From contig NZ_JOCF01000009.1 in NCBI RefSeq assembly GCF_000720635.1, positions 79,123-143,122 of the forward strand: DNA of 64,000 nucleotides, read 5' to 3'. The stretch is from Streptomyces sp. NRRL WC-3742 (GTDB taxonomy: Bacteria > Actinomycetota > Actinomycetes > Streptomycetales > Streptomycetaceae). Shown one piece after another: positions 8,334-16,842 of this stretch; position 1 is the stretch's first letter, and the number at the start of each line of letters is the position of its first letter. Both the position numbers and the translations under genes were made by a program. Under the pieces are notes generated by a model that made no database searches, was not told the origin of the DNA, and was given only the letters and a program-made list of their open reading frames with translations.

Positions 8334-8601
8334 CCTGGACGCCGTGATCGCCGCCCTTCCCGGCGTGATGGGCGCCCTCAAGCTGGAGGCCGAGGAGCGC
8401 AAGGCCCGCGTCACCGCGAAGGCCGCGCTGCACATCGACACCGGCCAGTTCATCGCCGGACTGAAGATCAAGCGGCACGCCAAGGGCTACGCCATCGTCA
8501 ACGAGGACCCCTTGGCGGCTCACAAGAACTGGGGCGGCTTCAACCACCGCGCCCACCGCGAGGTGGACGGCATCCACGCGATGGAGGCCGCCCTGTGGTG
8601 A
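8305..8601 (+). CDS. Head-tail joining / minor tail component, 98 aa
   Basis: GTG 8305 lies inside the end of the previous gene. The product is helical at first (AETRPDLDAVIAALPGVMG) and then carries a pattern seen in HK97 gp10-type neck proteins (DTGQFIAGLKIKR, then AHKNWGGFNHRAHREVDG). Position third after the capsid agrees. The stop overlaps the next start (GTGA). Confidence 0.55.
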   Translation: MAKVAETRPDLDAVIAALPGVMGALKLEAEERKARVTAKAALHIDTGQFIAGLKIKRHAKGYAIVNEDPLAAHKNWGGFNHRAHREVDGIHAMEAALW

Positions 8602-9026
8602 GCGGCGAGCCGTACCTGATGCCCGACTCCGAGCGCATCGTCCTGGACGCCCTGCGCGCCGCCCTGCCGGGCATCCGGTGCGCGGTCTACCTGCCCACCG
8701 ACTGGCAGCCCGCGCTGCGAGCGGCCGGCGGCCTGGTGATCGCCCGCCGGGTGGGCGGGGTGATGAAGGACAAGCGGTACGTGGACGAGGGCATGTTCAC
8801 CGTCCAGACCTACGCCACCACCCGGGCGGACGCCTCGCTGCTCGCCCGCCGGGCCCGCGCCGGGCTGGTGCGCCTGACCTTCGAGCAGTTCGGCAACGCC
8901 GAGGGCTACCTCTCGCACTTCCGCGAGGCCACGGGGCCGTTCATGACCACCGACCCCATGACCGAGGCCCAGCCGGACTTCTACCGGTTCTCGGCCAACT
9001 ACATGATCGCTACAAGGCCCCGCTGA
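8598..9026 (+). CDS. Tail terminator protein
   Basis: 142 aa from GTG 8598 (GTGA overlap). An alpha/beta protein in which strand-rich segments (VYLPTDWQPALRAAGGLVIARR; MFTVQTYATT) alternate with helices, as in tail terminators of the lambda gpU/HK97 gp10 class that cap the tail tube at the neck. It is the last gene before the major tail protein, the expected slot. Confidence 0.55.
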   Translation: MSGEPYLMPDSERIVLDALRAALPGIRCAVYLPTDWQPALRAAGGLVIARRVGGVMKDKRYVDEGMFTVQTYATTRADASLLARRARAGLVRLTFEQFGNAEGYLSHFREATGPFMTTDPMTEAQPDFYRFSANYMIATRPR

Positions 9027-9046
9027 CGGGCCGGAAGGGAGTCAGC

Positions 9047-9643
9047 TTGGCTGCTGACGACGCCCCGGTCCTGGTACCGGGCACCGGATACATCTACGTC
9101 GCCCCGCCGGGCACCGCACTGCCGGACCTGAGCAAGGGCTTCGACCCGAAGGACTCGTCCAAGTGGGGCCCCGGCGGCCTGACCTGGAAGTCCATCGGCA
9201 ACACGTCGCTGGACAACGGCATCGAGATGAGCGCCGACGGCGACGAGCCCGAGGTGCTGGGGTCCTGGCAGAACAAGAGCCTGAAGACCACCGACCCGAG
9301 CAAGACCTACGCGGTGACGATCAACCTGTCCGACTTCACCGCCGAGTCCTACAAGCTGTACTACGGCACCGACAAGGGCCTGGACAGCAAGGGCCTGTTC
9401 TCGATCCCGAGCAGCCCCGCTGCGCAGCCGCGCGCGCTGCTGATCGCCGCCGTGGACGGCGGCAAGGCCGTCGTCTGGCACTACCCGAAGACCAGCATCA
9501 TCGGCGCGGACGCGGTGAAGGTCGACCCCGCCGCCCTCACCGAGATGCCGGTGAAGGCCACCGTCGTGGCCCTCAACCAGTCCGCTCCGCTGGGCACGGT
9601 CAGCCCGGTGTTCGACCTGGCCGCCGGGCTTCAGGCCGCCTGA
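9047..9643 (+). CDS. Major tail protein
   Basis: 198 aa from TTG 9047, five bases after GGAAGGGAG. Beta-rich sequence starting ADDAPVLVPGTGYIYVAPPG, with the pattern of tail-tube proteins (GWxS-like turn, WKSIGNTS, TLKTTDPSKTYAVTINLS-type strands). Located just before the chaperones and tape measure. The last 13 bases are shared with the stop region of a convergent minus-strand gene. Confidence 0.75.
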   Translation: MAADDAPVLVPGTGYIYVAPPGTALPDLSKGFDPKDSSKWGPGGLTWKSIGNTSLDNGIEMSADGDEPEVLGSWQNKSLKTTDPSKTYAVTINLSDFTAESYKLYYGTDKGLDSKGLFSIPSSPAAQPRALLIAAVDGGKAVVWHYPKTSIIGADAVKVDPAALTEMPVKATVVALNQSAPLGTVSPVFDLAAGLQAA

Positions 9644-9846
9644 TCCTCCCTGTCGGGCAGCTCCTCCTTTTCCGGCAGCCCCCTTCGGGCCGGAACCTGG
9701 CCTTTCCGCAGCTCCGCCTTGAACTTGCGGAGCGCCCGAACCGAGACGATCGCATCTTCGAGCAACGAAGGAATCCACCGCCGGAGCACCAAGCGGAGGA
9801 CAGCGGCACCGCAGACAACAGGTGCCAGCCAGCCAGGAACGTTCAC
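9631..9846 (-). CDS. Minus-strand moron: small membrane protein, 71 aa
   Basis: GTG 9846 with GGGGAG five bases before it. One hydrophobic segment near the N-terminus (GWLAPVVCGAAVLRLVLR) is followed by a basic amphipathic helix (AIVSVRALRKFKAELRKG) and a charged tail. It is the only reverse gene inside the plus-strand structural operon and is flanked by its own non-coding DNA, the arrangement of a moron expressed from the prophage. A role in superinfection exclusion or host membrane change is possible but unproven. It overlaps the major tail protein end by 13 bases. Confidence 0.55.
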   Translation of the reverse strand: MNVPGWLAPVVCGAAVLRLVLRRWIPSLLEDAIVSVRALRKFKAELRKGQVPARRGLPEKEELPDREDQAA

Positions 9847-9900
9847 CACAACTCCCCAGATCTGGCAGCAGATCGGGAGTCGACCTGTTCAAGGGCAGGC

Positions 9901-9935
9901 TCGATCCGACCTACCGCGAACGGTAAGTGAATCGA
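9901..9935. promoter_or_regulatory. Dyad upstream of the moron, possible operator
   Basis: Inner palindrome TACCG-CGAA-CGGTA (9912-9925) with outer arms TCGAT (9901) and ATCGA (9931). It is centred about 70 bases before the minus-strand moron start, where a promoter for that gene should be, so it could be an operator or a structured leader. Confidence 0.35.
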
Positions 9936-9993
9936 GACCTGCCGGTGCAGGTTCTCGGGGAGGCGCTGAGTACCGACCAGCACCCTTCAAGCA

Positions 9994-10056
9994 CCCCCAA
10001 AGGGGGTTGTTCTCGGTCCGTGGTGATCGCTTCCCCCGCGACCACTGACCGAGAAC
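9994..10056. terminator. Tandem hairpins, probable terminator
   Basis: A five-base GC hairpin (9994-10006) followed by TTGTTCT, then an inverted repeat with arms GTTCTCGGTCCGTGGT (10009-10024) and ACCACTGACCGAGAAC (10041-10056), matching at 15 of 16 positions. It may insulate the structural operon from moron transcription. Confidence 0.4.
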
Positions 10057-10203
10057 ACCGGCTCTCGAACAGCAATGCGCGGGGTCAGAACGCTTTGCCC
10101 TGCGCCCTGAGCAGTTCGGTTGAATGTGTGAGGCAGCCAACCCCACCCACACCAATAGTTTCGTGACTATTCGTCACCTCTGTCAAACTCCCTGGAGATC
10201 CCC

Positions 10204-10548
10204 CTGAGCACCACCCTGGACTACGCCGCTCTCGCCGCCGAGGCCGAGCGCAAGCACACCGGCAAGGGCGTCAAGTTCGTCGCCAAGAACGGCAGGAAGG
10301 TCCGCCTGCGCCGTATCGAGGCTCTGCCCGGCGGCGACCTGAAGACCGCGATGGCCCTGCTGGACGTCGTGCAGTCGAAGAAGGTCAGCAACGAGAAGCG
10401 GATCGACGCCATGAGCGGTCTGCTGGTCGCGGTCGCCTCCGACAAGAAGGCCATGCGCGAGTCTCTGGACGCGCTGCCGCTGGAGCAGACCATGACCGTG
10501 GTCGAGCGGTGGATGGAGGAGGCCGCGCCGGGGGAAGCGGCGGCCTGA
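10204..10548 (+). CDS. Tail assembly chaperone (short form, G)
   Basis: 114 aa from CTG 10204: GGAG lies six bases upstream and no ATG/GTG/TTG occurs in frame until 10351. Lambda G-like chaperones coat the tape measure during tail assembly. The C-terminal end (EEAAPGEAAA) is encoded across a GGGGGAA slip site, and a second open frame continues in the -1 frame. Place, size and overlap are diagnostic of the G/GT pair. Confidence 0.75.
   Translation: MSTTLDYAALAAEAERKHTGKGVKFVAKNGRKVRLRRIEALPGGDLKTAMALLDVVQSKKVSNEKRIDAMSGLLVAVASDKKAMRESLDALPLEQTMTVVERWMEEAAPGEAAA
10530..10536 (+). promoter_or_regulatory. Programmed -1 frameshift site GGGGGAA
   Basis: In the zero frame the codons are CCG GGG GAA GCG; slipping back one base after GAA continues as AGC GGC GGC CTG in the downstream frame, bypassing the TGA at 10546. 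Runs of G followed by A are common slip sites for tail chaperones. No pseudoknot was worked out. Confidence 0.65.
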
Positions 10549-11048
10549 TCAGGCTGCTGGACGAGCACGGCGCGGAGATCACCGCCGACCTGCGCCGCTA
10601 CTGCGGCGTGGACGTCCTGGACTGGTTCCGGGGACGGCACTCCGCCCGCTTGATCCTCGCCCTGATCGGGACCTTTCCCGACGACTCGGCGACGCTGGCC
10701 GCACTCCGCGGTGGCCGTGAGGCCCTGGGCTGGGACGCGGCCACCTACGTTCTCGCGGACCTGGTGGACGCCGTCCAGGCGCTCACCCACGTGCAGGTCG
10801 CCAAGGCCGCGAAGAACCCCCGCAGCGTGGAGCGGCCGAAGCCCTACCCGCGTCCTTACGCCCAGAAGACCCGCCGGCCTTCCGGCACCAGCCCCTTCGC
10901 CGCCGCCCTCCAGCGCGAGGTCGGCCAGGGTGGGGGCCCGGTGCTCGCCGAGGCGTCAGCCCCTCTTGCAGAAACGTTCCGCCTACCGGCGGCCGTGCTC
11001 GCGCGCTCCGCCGAGCAGGTACGGCCCGCACCGGTCCGACTCACGTAG
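10536..11048 (+). CDS. Tail assembly chaperone extension (T part of G-T)
   Basis: The open frame after the slip site, read as SGGLIRLLDEHGAEITADL and onward, about 170 residues. It has no ribosome site or start codon of its own near 10536, as expected if it is made only as a -1 frameshift fusion with the 10204 gene. The helical part includes YCGVDVLDWF, seen in related tail chaperones, and the C-terminus is proline-rich. It ends 11 bases before the tape measure start. Confidence 0.7.
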   Translation, partial: SGGLIRLLDEHGAEITADLRRYCGVDVLDWFRGRHSARLILALIGTFPDDSATLAALRGGREALGWDAATYVLADLVDAVQALTHVQVAKAAKNPRSVERPKPYPRPYAQKTRRPSGTSPFAAALQREVGQGGGPVLAEASAPLAETFRLPAAVLARSAEQVRPAPVRLT

Positions 11049-11059
11049 GAGGTGAGCCG

Positions 11060-13294
11060 ATGGCCGGTCCCGGCGGCAAGGAAGTCGGGCGCGTCCACGT
11101 GCGCGTCTTGCCGGACACGGACGGCTTCCGCCAGCGCCTGAAGCAGTACCTGGAGATGCTGGAGAAGTACACCAAGCTGAAGGTCAAGCTCGACCTTGAC
11201 ACCACGGGCGTGAACGCCCGGCTGCGGGAGCTGACCCACGACCGCAGTGTCCGGGTCAATGTCTTCGCGGACACGGCCGAGGCCGCCGCGAGGATCGCCG
11301 CGCTCACCCGCGAGCGAACGGTCCGCATCCGGGCCGAGGTCGACACGGTCCCGGCGGACGGGCAGATCCGCCGGTTCACCGGCCGCCGCTGGCGGCTGGG
11401 CGTCAACGTCCATCTCGCCCGGGGCGGGTTCGAGCGGGTCAAGTCGGGCCTTGCGACCCTGGGTTCGGGGGTCGCGGAGATCGGCCGCAACTTCGGCCGG
11501 CTCTTCACCCTCTCGATCGAGCAGACGGCCTCCGCTCTTCAGGGCATCGGGTCGGGCATCAGCTCGGCAGCCCAAGGGGCCGTCGGGATGGCGGCCGGGT
11601 TCGCCCAGACTGCCGCTGCCGCGCTGCCGCTGCTGGTGCTGGTCACGGCCATCGCCTCCTGGGTGACGGTCGTCGCCTCCGGGCTGATCGCCGTCCTGGC
11701 GCTGGCCGCGCTGCCGGTCCTGCCGCTGGGCCTGGCCGCCGTCGCGGCGGCGGGCAACATGAAGAAGCTCGGCAAGGCCGCCGAGTCAGCGATGACCAGC
11801 GCCTCGGAGGCGCTGCAACCCGCCACCGCGCGCATTCGCGACGAACTCGGCGGTGCGGTCAAGGACGTAACGCGCTGGTTCCGCCAGGCCGAGCCCGAGT
11901 TCAAGGCGTTCTTCGACGCCGGGGCCCAGTTCGTCCGCCCCATGGTGAAGTCGGTCACCGACTTCACCGACACGCTGTTCCCCAAGCTGACGGCGGCGAT
12001 GACCTCGCCGGGGATGAAGGCGTTCACCGAGCAGCTGCCGGTGGCGCTGGTCGCCCTGGGGGCCGCCCTGGGGGACTTCTTCCTCACCCTGTCCAATGGG
12101 GGAGGTCAACTCCAGCTCATTCTGGGCCCGTTGGTCGGTCTGCTCGACGCCTTCCTTCAGGGGATCGCCTCCCTGGCGGTCGCCTTCGCGCCCGAGATCG
12201 CCGCGTCGATCAGCTGGTTCGCGGACACGCTGCGCCAGTTCTTCGCCGTCTTCAAGGACAACGCGCAGGCAACTGCCGCCATGATGCGCCTGGTTGACCT
12301 CGGGCTTCGCGCCCTGGTGGTCAGCTTCTCGGTCACGATGCAAGCCTGGGACCTGCTGGCCCAGGGGGCCGTGGCCGCCTGGCACGCCGTCCAGTCAGCC
12401 TGGGACGGAGTCACCTCCGCCACCTCGTCCGCCTGGTCGTCCGTGCGTTCGTGGACGTCCGACACCTGGTCGTCCGTGACGTCCTGGGTCTCGGACGCGA
12501 CGTCGTCGGCGGGCTCGGCCGTGGCCGGGGCCTGGTCGTCCGTGCGCTCGTGGACGTCCGACACCTGGGGGTCCGTGACCTCCTGGACCTCCTCGTCCTG
12601 GGGGTCGGTGACCTCCACCGTGTCGTCGGCGGCCAGCTCCACGGGCTCCGCCGTCGCCACGGCCTGGCGCAACGTCCAGTCGTGGACGTCGACCGCGTGG
12701 CGGTCCTGCGTCGAGGCGGTGGGGTCGGCCTGGTCGGACATCTCCGGCGGAGTGTCGTCCGGGATCGAGACCGTGGTCGGCTACGTCGCCAGCCTGCCGG
12801 GCAAGATCGTCTCGGCGATCGGCGACCTGGGCTCGCTGCTGTACGAGAAGGGCAAGTCCGCGATCCAGGGGCTGGTCAACGGCATGAAGTCGATCAACGT
12901 CGGCAGCATCGCCTCGGGGATCGTGGACGCGATCAACCCGTTCAAGTCCAGCGCCCCGTCCTCCCCGGCCGTGCCGCCGCCGATGGCAGCCGTGCCGCTC
13001 GCGCCGAAGGCCGCGCCGCTCATGCTCGCCTCCCGCAAGGCCGCGCCGATGCCGGCCGCCTTCGCCAGCCCGCTGGAGCAGGCCCTTCGCCCGGTCACCT
13101 CCGGGCTGCGCTCGCTGGACACCTACAGCTATGGCCAGCGCGCCGCCGCCGGCCTGCGCCACCCCGACCCCGCGTCCAAGGTCGCAGGCCAGGCCCGCTA
13201 CGGGCCGCACATCACCGTCAACGCCCGCACCGACGCGGACCCCCACGAGATCGGCAAGGCCATCGCGTGGGAGCTGAAGACCTCGGGGAGGTAG
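11060..13294 (+). CDS. Tape measure protein
   Basis: 744 aa from ATG 11060 after AGGAGGTGAG. Sets tail length and forms the DNA channel. A charged N-terminal part (about 1-150) is followed by long hydrophobic segments (about 180-250) and an Ala/Ser/Trp-rich region at about residues 445-570. There, Trp recurs with an 11-residue period (W at i, i+6, i+11, i+17) and a 33-residue block (SAWSSVRSWTSDTW and variants) is repeated, encoded by DNA repeats 99 bases apart. By the usual rule (about 1.5 angstroms per residue) a tail near 110 nm is implied. Confidence 0.85.
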   Translation: MAGPGGKEVGRVHVRVLPDTDGFRQRLKQYLEMLEKYTKLKVKLDLDTTGVNARLRELTHDRSVRVNVFADTAEAAARIAALTRERTVRIRAEVDTVPADGQIRRFTGRRWRLGVNVHLARGGFERVKSGLATLGSGVAEIGRNFGRLFTLSIEQTASALQGIGSGISSAAQGAVGMAAGFAQTAAAALPLLVLVTAIASWVTVVASGLIAVLALAALPVLPLGLAAVAAAGNMKKLGKAAESAMTSASEALQPATARIRDELGGAVKDVTRWFRQAEPEFKAFFDAGAQFVRPMVKSVTDFTDTLFPKLTAAMTSPGMKAFTEQLPVALVALGAALGDFFLTLSNGGGQLQLILGPLVGLLDAFLQGIASLAVAFAPEIAASISWFADTLRQFFAVFKDNAQATAAMMRLVDLGLRALVVSFSVTMQAWDLLAQGAVAAWHAVQSAWDGVTSATSSAWSSVRSWTSDTWSSVTSWVSDATSSAGSAVAGAWSSVRSWTSDTWGSVTSWTSSSWGSVTSTVSSAASSTGSAVATAWRNVQSWTSTAWRSCVEAVGSAWSDISGGVSSGIETVVGYVASLPGKIVSAIGDLGSLLYEKGKSAIQGLVNGMKSINVGSIASGIVDAINPFKSSAPSSPAVPPPMAAVPLAPKAAPLMLASRKAAPMPAAFASPLEQALRPVTSGLRSLDTYSYGQRAAAGLRHPDPASKVAGQARYGPHITVNARTDADPHEIGKAIAWELKTSGR

Positions 13295-13298
13295 CGAG

Positions 13299-14507
13299 AT
13301 CGGGGCTGTTCCCCCACCGTTCGTCAGCGACGTCACCGCCCACACCGCCCGCGTCTTCTACACGAAGACGCCGGGCGCGTGGACGGACGTCGAAACCACC
13401 AACACCAAGACCGGCAAGGCGCATTACGACGCCGAAGACCCCACGTGGCCGGGCACCGCCCTGGTCGGCGACGGCGGCCCGCTGGGCGACGACCCGCCGC
13501 TGGAGCCGGACACCGAGTACCGGGTCCGCTACCACACCACCGGCACCGGCCTGGACGCCTGGTCCGAGGCGGTCACCTTCCGCACGCTGCCCGACCTGCC
13601 CCCGCCGAAGCGCCCGGACATCGGCCCGCAGCCCAGCGCCCGCAACCCCTACACCGGCCAGCCCTGGACCGCGTCGTGGGGCGGGCTGCTGCTCGGTGAG
13701 GACTCCTCCGTCGTGCTGGAGGAGGTGGCCGGCCTCCTGGACGCACCCGACGTGCGGACCTCGGACGCCGAGCTGCTTCAGCGCGACGGCCTGATGCCGG
13801 GCACCGACTACATGGGCGCGCGCACGGTCACCCTGACCATGCTCGCCCTGGACGAGACCGAGGTCCCGGACCTGCTGGCCGCGTTCGCCCCCGGCGGCGA
13901 CGAGCAGCCGTTGGAGTTCGCGTTCCCCGGGGTGGCCGGCGGCCGGTCCCGGATCATGGCCCGGGTGCGCAAGCGCGCCGTCACCCTGGACAAGGAGTTC
14001 CACGCGGGCCGCCGCCGCGTCACGGTCGAGCTGCTGGCCACCGACCCGAGGCTGTACTCCGCCGACGAGGCGCGGGCGAGTGTGGCGGTGGCCGTCCCCC
14101 GAGGCGGCCGGCCGATCTTCCCCCTCACGTTCCCCTTCGACATGGGCACCGGCCCCGCCGCCGGTCTGGTCCCGGACATCGACAACCGGGGCTCGGTCGA
14201 CACCTGGCCCGTCATCCGGATCACCCCCGCCACGGGCGAGATCCGCGACCCGTCGCTGACCCTCGTCCACAACGGAGTGCGCCAGCGATTCGCCACCCGG
14301 GGACTGCGCGTCGGCCGGGGCGATGCCCTGGTGATCGACATGGGGCGGCGGCGCATCACCCTCAACGGCGCGAGCCGTTTCGGCCAGGTCGACCCGACCT
14401 CGCTCTGGTTCTCCGTCCCGCCCGGCGGCAGCACCATCCAACTCGATGTACTGGAAGGCCCCGACGGGGTCACGGCGGACGTCGCATGGCGCTCCGCCTG
14501 GATGTAA
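13299..14507 (+). CDS. Tail protein with N-terminal Fn3-like domain, apparent ATC start
   Basis: 402 aa if begun at ATC 13299, which lies seven bases after GGAGG and five bases beyond the tape measure stop. The frame has no ATG, GTG or TTG before GTG 13710, which would cut away a domain reading like fibronectin type III (VTAHTARVFYTK, then LEPDTEYRVRYHT, then WSEAVTFRTLP). The C-terminal part resembles distal tail/phage tail proteins (beta-rich, DVAWRSAWM end). Distal tail protein is the likely role from its place after the tape measure. Confidence 0.65.
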   Translation: MGAVPPPFVSDVTAHTARVFYTKTPGAWTDVETTNTKTGKAHYDAEDPTWPGTALVGDGGPLGDDPPLEPDTEYRVRYHTTGTGLDAWSEAVTFRTLPDLPPPKRPDIGPQPSARNPYTGQPWTASWGGLLLGEDSSVVLEEVAGLLDAPDVRTSDAELLQRDGLMPGTDYMGARTVTLTMLALDETEVPDLLAAFAPGGDEQPLEFAFPGVAGGRSRIMARVRKRAVTLDKEFHAGRRRVTVELLATDPRLYSADEARASVAVAVPRGGRPIFPLTFPFDMGTGPAAGLVPDIDNRGSVDTWPVIRITPATGEIRDPSLTLVHNGVRQRFATRGLRVGRGDALVIDMGRRRITLNGASRFGQVDPTSLWFSVPPGGSTIQLDVLEGPDGVTADVAWRSAWM

Positions 14508-14521
14508 GGACCCCATTTCTC

Positions 14522-15673
14522 TTGGCTGTTGAACTCCGTGCCCCGCTGTTCGTCCAGCAGGGCCGCTACGACGCACTCGACCTGCGCACGATGATCGGCG
14601 GAACCCGGGGCGCCCACGTCGGCGTCGCCGGGCCCGCCGCCCTGCTGGTGGAGAAGGTCGACAACCCCACCCCCCGCGTGTCCGTCGCGGCCGGTTCCGT
14701 GTGGCTGCCCGACGACGTGGCCGTGTCCCACAAGGGCGCGGTGCACTTCGCCAACCTGGACGCCAGCATTCAGCTCCAGTGCTCCACCCCCAAGCCCGGC
14801 GAGGCCGCCCGCCAAGACCTGGTGGTCGCCTTCGCCGACCCCGACGCCGCCCCCACCGGCCCGCTGCTGATGGACGTGAAGACCACCGCGGACCGCTTCA
14901 TGCAGCCCGTGAGCTTCGCCGCCGACGGCACCCCCTACGCCCCCCGGGCGGCCTCCGGCACCCAGGTCACCAAGGAGGGCGGCAAGGGCTGGTCGGTCGC
15001 CGTGCTGGCCGAGTCCACCCCGGGCGCGAAGGACTGGCCGGTGCCGTCCAACTGCATCCGCCTCGCCGTGGTGAACATCGCCGCCACCGGCATCACCGGC
15101 ATCGAGGACCAGCGCTTCGTCGTCGCCGGGCAGCTCGACACCACCCCGCTGCGCCAGCTCCGCACCGCCGGGGCCCAGGGCATCGCCCAGGCCGCCGTCG
15201 GTGCCCCGGCTGGCAGCCTGGTCTACGACTCGGTGAGCACCGCCCTGCACAAGGTCACCGGCCCTGGTACCACCGCGCCGGTCGTGCCCGGAGCCGTGCG
15301 CCTGGACGCCTCGTACCAGGCTCCCGAGAACGCGTGGGGAGGTGAGGGCTGGCACACGTTCACGGCCCCGGCCGCCTCGTACCCGCGCCTGGTGACCATC
15401 AGGTTCGAGTGCACTTACCAGGGTGACTTCGGCGAAGGCTGGATCACTCCCGTGGTGTTCGGGCACGGGGAGAGCCGCCGCGCCGGGCGACCGCAGTACG
15501 TCCGCGCGGGCGATGCCCGCGACGCGCGCGGATCGGGCACCATCAGGGTCCCCGCCGGGACGCCGATGAGCGTCAGCACCACGTGCCGCCCCGACAACAC
15601 CGCGACCAACAACGTGAAGCTCAAGGCGGCGTGGACCTCCTACGCCGAGGCCGTCACCGTCCAGGCGGCCTGA
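14522..15673 (+). CDS. Minor tail protein
   Basis: 383 aa from TTG 14522, with AAGGA upstream at a slightly long distance; ATG 14486, overlapping the previous gene, is the alternative. Beta-rich, with a middle part rich in PAALLVEKVDN-type strands and a C-terminal section that looks like a jelly-roll (WHTFTAPAASYPRLVTIRF; GWITPVVFG). It probably forms part of the baseplate or a receptor-binding side fibre. No catalytic motif seen. Confidence 0.6.
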   Translation: MAVELRAPLFVQQGRYDALDLRTMIGGTRGAHVGVAGPAALLVEKVDNPTPRVSVAAGSVWLPDDVAVSHKGAVHFANLDASIQLQCSTPKPGEAARQDLVVAFADPDAAPTGPLLMDVKTTADRFMQPVSFAADGTPYAPRAASGTQVTKEGGKGWSVAVLAESTPGAKDWPVPSNCIRLAVVNIAATGITGIEDQRFVVAGQLDTTPLRQLRTAGAQGIAQAAVGAPAGSLVYDSVSTALHKVTGPGTTAPVVPGAVRLDASYQAPENAWGGEGWHTFTAPAASYPRLVTIRFECTYQGDFGEGWITPVVFGHGESRRAGRPQYVRAGDARDARGSGTIRVPAGTPMSVSTTCRPDNTATNNVKLKAAWTSYAEAVTVQAA

Positions 15674-16842
15674 TGGCAGACGAGTACCGCGTGATCCTCT
15701 CCGAGTTCAAGGGCGGCCGGCTGCTCGCCGAGCTGCCCGTCTCGGGCCTGTCCTTCAGCTCCATCCTCAACGCCCCCGGCTCCGCGAGCTTCAGCGTGCC
15801 GCTGGCCGCCGAACCCCTCGCCGGGCTCGACTGGTCACTGATCTCCCCGTGGCGGATCACCGCCCACGTCCAGCGCGGCAGCCGCGTCCTGTGGGGCGGC
15901 CCTCTGCTCACCTGGTCGGTCGACCTGGCCGCCGAGGAGATGACGCTCGACTGCGTGGGCCTGTGGGAGTACTACCGCCGCAACGTCGTCAACCTCGGGT
16001 ACTCCACCGGCACCACGGCGCGCGAGCAGACCACCATCGCCCGCGAGCTGATCCAGCAGTTCGCCGACACCCCCTCGCCGGTCGCCCCCGGCCAGCCCGG
16101 CTACTGGGGCAGCAACGGGCCCGGCGCGCTCACCTTCGACCCCGACCTGGTGACCATGAAGCGGGAGCGCACCTACCCCTGGTACGAGTGGAAGTCGGTC
16201 GGCGAGGCCGTCGAACAGCTCGGCGCGGTCATCAAGGGCTTCGACTTCCGCATCGACCACGACTGGGACATCGACGCCCGCGTGATCCGCAACCGCTTCC
16301 GGTTCCTCCACCCGGCCGGAGGCGTGGACACCGGCATCGTCCTGGAGCACGGCACCAACTGCACCGTCACCACCGTCACCGCCGACGGCGACAAGATGTG
16401 CACCGAGACCGGTGTCAACGGCGCTGGCGAAGGCTGGAGCCAGCTCAAGAGCTGGTGGTACAACGGCCCGCTGGAGACCACCGAGGGCCGCCGCATCCCG
16501 CGCCTGTCCGCCGTCGAGACCAACAACTCGGTGGTCCGCGTCGAAACCCTGACCGCCCAGGCCGAGCGCATGACCGCCGTCGGCGCGTTCCCGCTCATCG
16601 TCCCCGAGGTCACCCTGCACCCGGGCGGCGAGTACACCGCCGCCGAACTGCGCGTCGGCCACAAGATCCGCGTGCGGGCCCGCACCGCCCGCTGGCCCGG
16701 CATCGACGCCCAGTACGTCATCCAGGAGATCAACACCAAGGTCACCCGCAACGGCGAGGAGACCACCCTCGCCCTCGTCCCGACCACCGTCTTCGAGCGC
16801 GTGGACGACTGGGTGAAGGGAGACCTCGTGATGGCCGCATGA
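15673..16842 (+). CDS. Minor tail protein (ReqiPepy6 gp37-like)
   Basis: 389 aa from ATG 15673, sharing one base with the previous stop (TGATG). The sequence pattern (YRVILSEFKGGRLLAELP, then SGLSFSSILNAPGSASFSVPL, then LTLDCVGLWEYYRRN-type strands) fits the Siphovirus ReqiPepy6 Gp37-like tail family, the tail-hub proteins following the distal tail gene. The C-terminal part (VGHKIRVRARTARWPGIDAQ) is an OB-like module. The stop overlaps the next start (ATGA). Confidence 0.65.
   Translation: MADEYRVILSEFKGGRLLAELPVSGLSFSSILNAPGSASFSVPLAAEPLAGLDWSLISPWRITAHVQRGSRVLWGGPLLTWSVDLAAEEMTLDCVGLWEYYRRNVVNLGYSTGTTAREQTTIARELIQQFADTPSPVAPGQPGYWGSNGPGALTFDPDLVTMKRERTYPWYEWKSVGEAVEQLGAVIKGFDFRIDHDWDIDARVIRNRFRFLHPAGGVDTGIVLEHGTNCTVTTVTADGDKMCTETGVNGAGEGWSQLKSWWYNGPLETTEGRRIPRLSAVETNNSVVRVETLTAQAERMTAVGAFPLIVPEVTLHPGGEYTAAELRVGHKIRVRARTARWPGIDAQYVIQEINTKVTRNGEETTLALVPTTVFERVDDWVKGDLVMAA

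Larger units (their letters stand above)
9847..10203. other. Non-coding insert upstream of the moron and tail chaperone
   Basis: About 350 bases with no supported gene, unusual inside a compact structural operon. It holds a dyad at 9901-9935, a CCCCC-AAA-GGGGG hairpin at 9994-10006 and a 16-bp inverted repeat at 10009-10056. Base composition is lower in GC than its neighbours, especially 10080-10190. Likely content: a promoter reading left into the moron and a terminator or re-initiation region for the structural operon. Confidence 0.45.

Noticed and set aside
10198..10203. A fifth ATC start, for the tail chaperone
   Set aside because: ATC 10198 overlaps the GGAG site itself; CTG 10204 is at the right distance, so CTG is preferred.
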